A stretch of 64,000 bases of DNA from Prosopocoilus inquinatus. Lineage: Eukaryota > Arthropoda > Insecta > Coleoptera > Lucanidae. Within the stretch, counting starts at the first letter, position 1. Each line of letters begins with the position of its first letter. The stretch spans positions 22,607,924-22,671,923 of the forward strand of contig CM069879.1 of assembly GCA_036172665.1 (NCBI GenBank), in the 5' to 3' direction. Position numbers and translations under genes: made by a program. Below, in pieces: positions 11,305 through 20,500 of this stretch. The notes under the pieces are model-generated. The model had not been told where the DNA came from. It worked only from the letters and a program-made list of their open reading frames with translations, and ran no database searches.

Positions 11305-11518
11305 TACACAGAGAAAAATCAATAGTAAAAAGTAACACAAATTGTAGTCAGAATAAAGACAGAAACAAATTGTAACAAATATTAACACAATTGTAGTAAA
11401 TATTAGCGCAATTGTAGTAAATAGTCCGACAATTGTGCGAATATTTGTCACAATTTGTTTCCGTCTTCATTCTAACTACAATTTGTGTTACTTTTTACTA
11501 ATGATTTTTCTCTGTGTA
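11305..11518. mobile_element. MITE with about 80-bp TIRs, TA-flanked
   Basis: TACACAGAGAAAAATCAATA at the left is mirrored by a right end finishing in CTCTGTGTA, with the inverted match extending most of the way to the centre. TA at both edges suggests a Tc1/mariner-type duplication. Nested inside the fold-back element at 10147-12564. Confidence 0.8.
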
Positions 11519-11808
11519 CCTACACACTAAATTGGGATAATATACGGTATTACCGGAAATATTCTAGAATACCAACATTTTACAAATGTAATAGGATGTA
11601 CAGGTATAAAATCCTTCCTGCGCAAGATATTTAAACAGGATTAAATATTAGGGACAATATCCTACTTAGTATTAATTTTCATTTTCTTATTAGATGCTTA
11701 AATTCCTCAATTTGTATTTAAATTCCCGGTTTCATTAACAGAAATTTGCATCACTTTTAAGAATATTCTTTATCATACGTTTTCATGAATTAATTAATAT
11801 AACAGTAA

Positions 11809-11926
11809 GGTCCGATTTCATAATAGGACTTTAATTTTAAACTTATTTTAACCTAAGAAAATACATTTGTTTCCCCATTCTTAAATTGACTTAACGCTTC
11901 CTTAAAGTCTGATTATGAAAACGGCC
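11809..11926. mobile_element. Small Harbinger-like MITE
   Basis: GGTCCGATTTCATAATAGG at the left mirrors the right end GATTATGAAAACGGCC. Preceded by TAA and followed by ATAA. It is the same family as 31998-32143, whose ends are GGGCCGATTTCATAATC and a mirror image. Confidence 0.65.
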
Positions 11927-12622
11927 ATAAGTCCAATTAAAAATTAATGTGTCAATAAAACACTTTGTTACTCATTCCATTTATACAGAAAAAATAGTCT
12001 TAAAAGTTTTCGACAGTAGTGTACCACTTGACCACTTACATTTTTTTTACGTAGTGAACGTAACAGATAAAATTTACCTTCATTTTCTTAATACTTCCAA
12101 CATTTTCAATTTTATTTGAGTTTTAAATTTGCTGCCTCAAAATCCTATGATTAACTTTAAATGGGTGAAAGAAATAAATACGTTATTGTATACACATTTA
12201 TTTGAATTTCAAGTAGTTCGGATATTTGAATATTTTTCATCATTTAATAACCGGTCATTTGAGTATCCAATTATCCAAAAACCGATATTATTCGAATATC
12301 CGGTTATGCAAGTAATTGGATATTCGAATATCCGATTATCCAAATAATTATATATTCGAATATCCGATTATCCAAATAATTGGATATTTGAATAACCGAT
12401 TATTCGGATAACCGGTTTTCGGTTTTGTTTCAAACCTCGGATAATCCAAAACCGATTAATCGGTTATCTAAAAAAACGATTTGGTTGCCAGCACTAGAAT
12501 GCACACACTCTCGTTGCCGCCTTGTTCGAAATAAACCGAACAAAATATATAATTTCGTCCTGTAAACATCACCTTTAAATGACGTCAAAAGAACGTCATT
12601 CGTCAGGAGTCTGCTACCTGGG

Positions 12623-13729
12623 AAGCAATCCTCGGATTATTGTCTGCAGTGCTCATCTATAACTTTCGATATATTAAATTATAATATTGCGTTTACTTTT
12701 TACATTTGTTTTTAATCCACAGATTTTTTCTGTTTCTATTCCTTTTCCTTTAGTTTTTGTTCTAGATTCATGGTTGGAGTCATTCCAACTGCCTCCACTC
12801 CAGTTCTTCTTAAATATAACTTCTTGTTATACTTCACTGGCTTCACGCTCAGTTTTATTTTGTTTATTACTAATCACTATCTTACGTAAATGGAGAGTGG
12901 CCTAAATGATGACAAATAGCAGCCAGTCGTGCATAACGCACGTATTCTATTCCAAACTAATGGCGGAAGTTCCGATGATGGACAACCTGAAATATTCGCA
13001 CGCTTTACAGGTACCGTGGGGGTAAATATTAAGGGTGAATCACACATTTTCCTGTTCTGCTCACGCAATAAATGCATATAACGGGGGTGCAGTCTGATTA
13101 TTCACGGTCGGTTAAACACAGTACTCATCGGCCTTCCTGAACGCAATCTGAAAAATCATGACTGGTTTCCATCACTATTTTAACAAAATATGCATGTAAG
13201 GGATGATCAAGAAGAATTGAATTGTCAACGTCATATTCAAAATTGCTTCCATGTGAGAAGAGGATTAGCAAACTGCAACAACTTTGACTGAAAGAGACTT
13301 TTTAAATTACTACCATTTAGCCTTGAAATGATTTTTCTTCATCATTGAAGATATTGCAGAAAGGATACTTTAAGAACGAACTGAAAACATAATTTTATGA
13401 CTTACGAAAATAAATTAAAGTAAACTGAAGATATTATAAAAGTTCATTTGGATATCCGGTAGCATTGGCGTTGCAAACAAATGATTTTTTAAACTCATGT
13501 CGTACCTTAACTTTACTGCTAACAGTACTGTCACTAGTGTCATGTCTTCTGTCAACCGTCCAGTCAGGTGTTCGTTTTATTTACGATATTATTGACTCTG
13601 TATTGCGTTACAAAATAATGTTTGATATTTACATTGAAACAGATTTATGATTGTAAATTAATTTTCGTGAAGGTTCAAAAGTCACGATAGTACCGAAACT
13701 GCTTCGAGGAGTTTAGAACTGAATTTTCC
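12623..13729. other. Intergenic, nothing recognised
   Basis: No conserved frame or repeat identified; short frames here have no familiar motif. Confidence 0.4.
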
Positions 13730-13735
13730 GCTGTA

Positions 13736-14090
13736 TTGTTGACTATAAAACGTTTGAAGACAATCTGCATTGATAAGTACAGATGTTTCGACAAACTGGA
13801 GGATCTTCCGAAGAACAGTCAACTAAGAAAACATACTGCTAAAGTTATGGAAAGTGCAATACTTGCAGTGGAAAATGCTCCGTACATCTCTATTCGCTCG
13901 TTATCACAATCAATTTGACTAGTTTGAGCTTTTGGTTGGAAAGTGCCACAAATTATTACCTAAAGATGAAAAGCTCCATGTTTACCGCATTACATTGGTG
14001 CAAGAATTGCTGCCCGGTGATCTCAGAGAGGGACATTACAACTTCTTATGTAAAAAATTATTTAATTTGTGAGTGAGTTGTAATTTATAT
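13736..14090 (+). pseudogene. Mariner-like (IS630/Tc1) transposase fragment
   Basis: One frame reads AVENAPYISIRSLSQ (near 13866-13910), matching the AVxExPxxSIRxLSQ helix-turn-helix region of insect mariner-like transposases. After a TGA (13916-13918), a second frame, shifted by one, reads HVYRITLVQELLPGD (from 13977), the motif that follows shortly after in the same proteins. The copy is broken by a frameshift and a stop and lacks the DDE domain. An initial resemblance of the first part to a globin E-F region was dropped. Confidence 0.7.
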
Positions 14091-15369
14091 TCTTCTAGAT
14101 ACGTTTTGTATTATGATGACATTTTAAAGTTAGGTTACGTCCAATTTTAACACTGCGACAAACGTTTTTCGAAACAAAAGATGTTCACAGGTAATGCTAC
14201 CGGATTTAGAAATGAACACTTGTTACGTTGCCTAAACAACAGCTTAAGCTTTACTACAAAGATAAATCAAAAATTACTCAAATCAGTAATAAATTAGAAT
14301 ATTTATACTAGCATGTTGTTCTTAACAGTAAACAAGGCCAAGGCTAAGAATCAAATGATGTGCGTGCATAATTCGTAGAAATTGAACATCCCTCGTATAT
14401 TATTTAGCAAACTAAAAAATTCCAGTTTTGTTTCAACTACTAACTGTTGATCCAGTCTGTTACTACAATACGAGATGTAGATGAAATTATTAAAGAAAAA
14501 CACCTAACGACTTAATTTGGAAGTACAATTTTTCGAGTTTGATTCAGGTGCGCATTAAATGCGATTTGCAGCGAGCTGGTTCGCAGGCATTTAAAATAAA
14601 CATCGAAAGTAAATATTTACGCGATGGTTTGCACTGAAACTGGATACTTTAATGCGCACAAATTGATCACTCCGGGCTTTGTGTATCTGATTTCGAATAC
14701 ATTCCGTTAAACTTTTCCTACCCGCTCAGTATTTGCAATCGATTCGCCTGTTGAATGCTGCTGAAAGTCTGAAAGTTAATGGCCTTATTTTACTGCCACA
14801 TTATTTATTCAGCGAAATTTACGTAACGTCGCAGAATACTAACTATGTATTCTTTTTGTTGTAGTGGTGTAGTGAGCTTTTCCGTTTATTTACGAATAGC
14901 TTGTCAAAGCCGAGGGATTTCGATAAGACAGGCGAGGGTTAACTGAAATAGGTGAGACACCACAAGGTAAAAATCAATAGCGAATCACCCCTCATGATTC
15001 ACCTTTGCGTTTACCTGCATCACACACACGGAAACATCACGACGAAAAAATTCTAGCCAGATGTAAACATTTAGGAGTTTAGAAATTCTCCGGCGCAAAT
15101 TGGCACGAAAATAAATTATTAACGGCGAAGGATGTGTTATTAATTCAGGGCATAGCTTCGAATGGCAGATATTCCCTGAATTATTGACATTTATGCATGT
15201 GTGCGATGTGCCAAAACTGGCGCAGGGTGTAATTTAGCAGCTGTTTAATTCATTATTAAGCCCGATAATTACCACCGATTCATATTTATGGGGCGGCCGT
15301 ATGATATCAGTTAATTCAATATTAAATAACGCTTTATTTCACGGAACTGTTGTATTGCATTGTAACTGT
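14091..15369. other. Intergenic, nothing recognised
   Basis: No gene or repeat recognised. The hexamer TTTATT at 15333-15338 reads AATAAA on the minus strand and could serve as the poly(A) signal of the channel gene to the right. Confidence 0.35.
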
Positions 15370-15665
15370 ACTTGAGGTCCTCCTCAGATGATGAAAACCA
15401 CTGCAATCTTTTTTTATTGAGCGCAAAGATATCCATGGTGGTTTCTGATTTGAAGGTCATTTAAGACATTGTTGTGTAATACTCGGCCTTCTCCGTGCTG
15501 AGCTTGTAAAAATGCGTTTAATTGAGGTCCTGCTTGTGCATAGCTTCCACTTCACCCTTGTGGATGAAGTATTGTCGATACTGATGAAGTTACGACCAAT
15601 TGGCGAAAGAAATATTGGTGGATTTTCGCGAATAGAAAGCGACTACATTATGTTGGAACTGTACT
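15370..15665 (-). pseudogene. Decayed copy 2 of the channel gene's last exon
   Basis: Nucleotide similarity to the intact last exon (16444-15887) in the same orientation, for example the stretches matching the codons for FIHKGEV, the KKW-containing region and the FLFAKTHKDF region. Multiple indels destroy the frame. Lies in tandem with the decayed copy at 15670-15905. Confidence 0.7.
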
Positions 15666-15669
15666 ATAA

Positions 15670-15905
15670 CATATTCTTTTAATTTCCATCCTCGGGCTTC
15701 CTCGAAGTCATGGGTAAAGCTGCGTTTCGTTGAGGTGTTGCTCGTGGACGTCCCAATTTCACCTTTGTGGAAGTGAAGTATGTTATGATGTTGATGTCGC
15801 TCTTTTGCGCGTTGGAGTTGCCCGGAAGGTAAACGTATCTTTCCGTGCGGAGGAAGTCTTTGCAGGTTTTCGCGAAAAGAAAGTAATTACGTTGGAACTG
15901 TGGTA
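15670..15905 (-). pseudogene. Decayed copy 1 of the channel gene's last exon
   Basis: The minus-strand frame retains NYFLFAKTCKDFLR and RYVYLPGNS, matching NHFLFAKTHKDFLR and RHVYLPGNS of the intact exon, with internal deletions and loss of the downstream frame. It slightly overlaps the 3' end of the intact exon, consistent with a tandem duplication breakpoint close to the stop codon. Confidence 0.75.
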
Positions 15906-17532
15906 GTACACAAATTATATTCGTTCGATTTCCGTTTGAGCTCCTCATCAGAAGCTGGAAACCACTTCAGTAAATATTGCCACTTCTTTTTATTGAGTGC
16001 CAAAATATCCACCATGGTCAAGGCCTTGAAGGTCAGCGAGTAAGGGACGTTGTGTAATCCTTGGGCTTCTCCGAACGTCATGTTTGTGCTGAGCATGTAA
16101 AGCTGCGCTTCGTTGAGGCCCTGCTTGTGGAAAGCTCCGACTTCACCCTTGTGGATGAAGTACATTGTGTTATCGATGTCACCCTCTTGCACAATGGAGT
16201 TGCCCGGAAGGTAGACATGCCTTTCCATGTGAACGACCAACTGGCGGAGGAAGTCTTTGTGTGTTTTCGCGAAAAGAAAGTGATTTTCCAGATGATGACC
16301 GTAGAGAAACTGCATTATATCTTCTTTAAGATACGAAGGTGCGTCATGGATCAACATGGGCATCCACTCTCCCTTCTGTTTATTCCACAGCTGTTCGAGA
16401 TATTCCCATACATTCTGAAGGATTGGTGGTGATAACTGACGACCCTACGACAAAAACGTTTTGTCATCACTCTGAGCATTTGAAAATCATGTTAATTACG
16501 AAACTTTGAAGATTAGGAAATAAGGAAAATTGTGTAATAAGACTCACCTTTAGATAAGTCTTCAGGTTTTCGATTTTGTGTTTATAAGTGGTGATAATGT
16601 GAGTTTGAAACAGAATCAGATTAGCGAAGCCACTGGCCAAAGTCGCGATGATGTACTGGTCCAAAGACGATATCAGGATCGACCCGAATAATTGCAGGGT
16701 CGTCCTTGGAACTACCAATCGTAAGCCCGTCGACGTGAACAAATTCATTACGTAGGCGTAGGCTATCAGAATGGAAACCAGCGGACTGTCAACAGCAAAC
16801 CAATTGCCCTTTCCAGAGGCTTCACTATCCCGGTACTTGCAAACCCCAGGGTAACAAGCTACTAAGAACCTGCAATCGAAAAATTAATAAATCAAAAATA
16901 ATTTTCGTGTTACCGACCAAATGTATCCCATGACGTGAATTTCGAACAGCGATCGGTATATCAAGTAAGTCCAAAGCATGAACTTGCTTATGGAAAGCTT
17001 ATTTCGGAACTCGTTATAATACATATGCAGATAGATGTACTTAAAGCTGCGGTTGAGCGTGCCCACCACGCTGTAGCTCATAAAAAGCTGCGTGAACAGC
17101 TCGAAGGGGAAGCAAGTAAACAGATCAAACCACAGCATGGACCTGGCGTATTGTACAAAAATTTTCCTGGGGTTGGTTTCCAAAAGCCCAGTGTCGTGGT
17201 CAATGTAATAGAGGGTAAAGTTGAAGAAAATTTTGACGAGGAAAACCATGTCGAGTAGGTAAAGTGCGATCGAGTATTTTATATGACTGTACAGGTTTTC
17301 TCCGGAAATCCCCGCGTTCATCAGAATCAGAATGCTGTACAAGGGTGACACGTGCACGTTCATAATGTACTCGAAATACTCGAAAGACGAACTGTTGCGT
17401 TTTATTCGCTTGTTGATGGCTTTCACAAATTTCGAGTAACTATTATACAAGTTCCTGTATACGCTTGAGCTCACTTTAATGACGGAACTTCCAACCATAC
17501 CTACAGGTTCCATGAACTCCAGATTTATGTAT
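15887..17532 (-). other. Channel repeat 4 (exons 7-9)
   Basis: Residues 1537-2034. The S5 junction GYI-W-FLVAC (exon 7 to 8) aligns with WYLISC and YFLAC of repeats 1 and 2, supporting the 48-nt intron despite its unusual GTCGGT donor. The filter region is FTSTGLRLVV (TSTG at about 1787-1790). The C-linker and cNBD fill exon 9: LPGNSIVQEGD, YFIHKGEVGAF and TFGEA. The cassette Glu is present; the Arg-Thr pair is Tyr-Ser. Confidence 0.78.
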
Positions 17533-20500
17533 CTGGAAAAATAACTTTTGGACTTTTGCGCGTCTTTAAAAATTAAAACTAAAATTAAATGCCTACTGTG
17601 AATCGGTTAATATCACTTCTCCGTATTCGTTTTCCCAAGTATTTAAAATTCTAAAGAATTTCTTGCTATGCACCGTGAGTAGAATGGTGTGCATTGCAGC
17701 TTTTACCCCAATGGTTTGCCTCGTAAGGTAAGTTCTGGACAGGCATCCGAAGACACCTCCAACACTGAACGTGCTTATCTTCATTCCAGCGATGGTAATA
17801 TCCACCTGTCCCTTATACACAATGTACACGTTAGATTGAATATCGTTGACGCGTATAATCTCCGCGTCTTTCGTAAAGTGAACTTCCTCGAGCGCAGTCG
17901 AAATTCTTTGCAACATGGTGGCCGAGGCATTGTGAAATAAACTCGTGAGTCGCAGAGATGATTGGTACAAGGAGTACATGAGGTCGATTCGAGTGTGCAG
18001 GTCGAACCTTCTGCTTATCTGGTAGATGGTGATGCCCTGCGTTTCCTTCCAAATGTACTCGTTGTGCTTGACGGTCGCCTTGATGAATTTCTCGTCCATT
18101 TTCACTTCCTTGGCGAACTTCAAGAACTGCTTCATGTTCGCTTGGTAGGTCGAAAGGAGGATATTCCTTCCTATCTGAAACAGGCAGCCAAAAAAATCCC
18201 TGAATATTTTTCCCCTCCCCTTTCAATTAACACTTACCGTTGCGCTTGTAAATTTGGCCAAAACAAGCATTCGCAAGGTCCATAAAAATATGGTTATTAC
18301 AATAAACCATAGGAGTTCTTGAAGACTGTAATATGCGAAAACTCCGACTGAAGAATTCGTGTAGATGCAATTCATAAAATAGAAAGCCATCACAAAATAC
18401 TCGTAGGGTAAGTGATTGTGCTTGAAAAGGGACTTTGTCATCCAGTTGTCACCAGAACAATCTATGCCTTCTTCGCTGATTTCGCAAGTATATATCAGTG
18501 CCAAGTTAGCCAGCACGGCTAGAATCAGTACTATTAATATGGTGAACTTTACTTTGATGAGCGTAGCGCCTCTTGAATAATGCAATTGGTTCTCCAAGTA
18601 ACTCAGTCCGTTGTACAGCCGGTGTATGAGGATGGGTTTCGTAAATATCCTCCACAAGTTCTTTGCTCCGACTACGTATTTCGTCCCGAAGATTATGGGT
18701 ATGTTAATTAAGTGCAGTGGTAACGCGCCCACGAGGTCCACCGCGAAAGAAGTCTTTAAATAATGCTTGGCCGTATACAAGGGATGAGTTACCACCAGGC
18801 CGAGCTTGTTGTAATACTGACAGTGCATTCGGACGTACATATCTACGGCGCAAAGTATCCGAAACGCCAAGGTCACGTAGTTTATGTATAAAATGTGTTC
18901 CAGAAGGATCGTCAGGTACAAGGAGCACACCACGAGATCTAGCATAACCAACACACCTCGATGTATTTCCCACAGCAGATAGAATTTACCGTGGGGATCG
19001 ATCGTCCTCCGCAATAAAAAGAAACGTAGAAACGACCAGAGACCTAAATAAGGAATTTTTAAGGAAAGCATTCCTAAAGAAAAAGTAAGACTTACGCAAT
19101 TTCCGAAACGGTTCCATGTAGTCTTCTTCTTTGGCTGAAGCCCGTATTTTACTGGGAAACGTGCTGTACTTAAACGATTTGATTTTTCCCAATGACGCTT
19201 CGGTTGAAATCATCTGCGGCAAACGGCTTCCTCTCCTCATCAGTATCGTATAGTAACGATCCATGTGCTCCTTTAGGGCTGCCCTAATCAACGCGTACTC
19301 TGACCTGTGGCTTTTTAATATATCGATGAAGGACTGGTAGGAAATCTTCATCACCTCCACCGCTGTGATGGTATAAACAGGACCGAACATTTTTAATCTG
19401 TGAAGCAGCTCAAGGGGAGCCAGGAGGTCCCCGCGTTTCAAGGTCAGCACTTTACCTCGTTCTTTATCGCCGGGCAAATTGGAAATCATTTCGCAGTAGC
19501 CCCTCAAGATGACATACACGTTCTGCGGTATGGAATCGATGATATAAATGTTGGTGCCTTTGGGAAAAATCTTACGCCTCATGTGTCGCGAGAGCGACTT
19601 CAACAAATTCAGATCAATGTGGGTAAATAGGGGCACCGATTTCAAGCAGGCGATGAATTTGTCATCGATGATGTCGCTCTTGATTTTCTCGGAAGCATCC
19701 TTTAAAATTCCCTTGTCCCCCTGAATCTCGATGTTTTCGTTGAACTGCCAGTTAAATTTCATGACCGCCACCAGGAGTTGTCGCATATTCTTGCTCACGA
19801 GCCTGCGTTTCATCAAGCGCCTCAAGAAAACCACTTCGTCGTGGTGGGAATAAATCTCTATGAAACGCAGTGCCGTCGAAGCAGTCAGTTCCGCGAAGGT
19901 GAAGCTGTATACGAAGTACCCCACGACAACCGCAAATAAGAGCAGTACGATTTCATCCAGCCTATAACATTTCGTGTCGTCGAGGTTCAACGAGAAGATA
20001 ATCGAAATTGAATAGAAGAAGGTGATTTTAAACGTGTCGTATATTGATTTGACGATGTTGTCGTAATCATTGCGCTTGTACCATCCGGTTTCCTTGCAGT
20101 TACCTCGAAAGCATGATATCGTATACAGCGTGCAAGCTAGAAAGTACGTTAATATCCAGATCAGGACGATGTACTTCAACACTCTTATGTAAATGCTATT
20201 GATCCACACGTCCTTTTCTTTTTTTAGTACCAGCGAAAATATCTTGTACAGTTTTAGAAGGTTGATGGTTTTGGCTAGGAAGAATATATCAGAGTACTGC
20301 AGGTACCGTATTATCAGACTCCAAGGGAAGCTTGCTGCCACGTCTACAATGAAGGACAGTTGTTTTATACGGTAGAACACGATTCGTCGAGGTTTGGCGG
20401 TCAAAGTTCCATCGATTTTAACAGCCGTTGTTAATTCCAGGTAAACGTCCAGGATGTACACGAGGTCCATTACAGTGAGATATATTTCTAGGTTCTGGGG

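Larger units (their letters stand above)
10147..12564. mobile_element. Fold-back element with long TIRs and internal short tandem repeats
   Basis: Flanked by the 10-mer AACATCACCT on both sides (10137-10146 and 12565-12574). The arms of about 370-400 bp are inverted copies: the outer part shares ATTATA(C/T)ATTTTGTTC and a GCGGCAA / GTGCTGGCAA block. The inner part of each arm (about 10240-10480 and 12225-12475) is a degenerate tandem array of motifs such as ACCGATTATTCGGATATCC. The interior encodes no recognisable transposase. Long arms with internal repeats recall Drosophila FB elements, while a 9-10-bp duplication would suit a Mutator-like element. Class undecided. Confidence 0.75.

Noticed and set aside
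13736..13918. Globin-like pattern (CFDKLEDLP, LRKHTAKVM)
   Set aside because: The same residues align better with the helix-turn-helix region of mariner-like transposases, and the next recognisable segment (ITLVQELLPGD) is transposase.
19071..19095. A 22-nt intron between channel repeats 2 and 3
   Set aside because: Too short for metazoan splicing; a second acceptor in the same phase gives a normal 52-nt intron.
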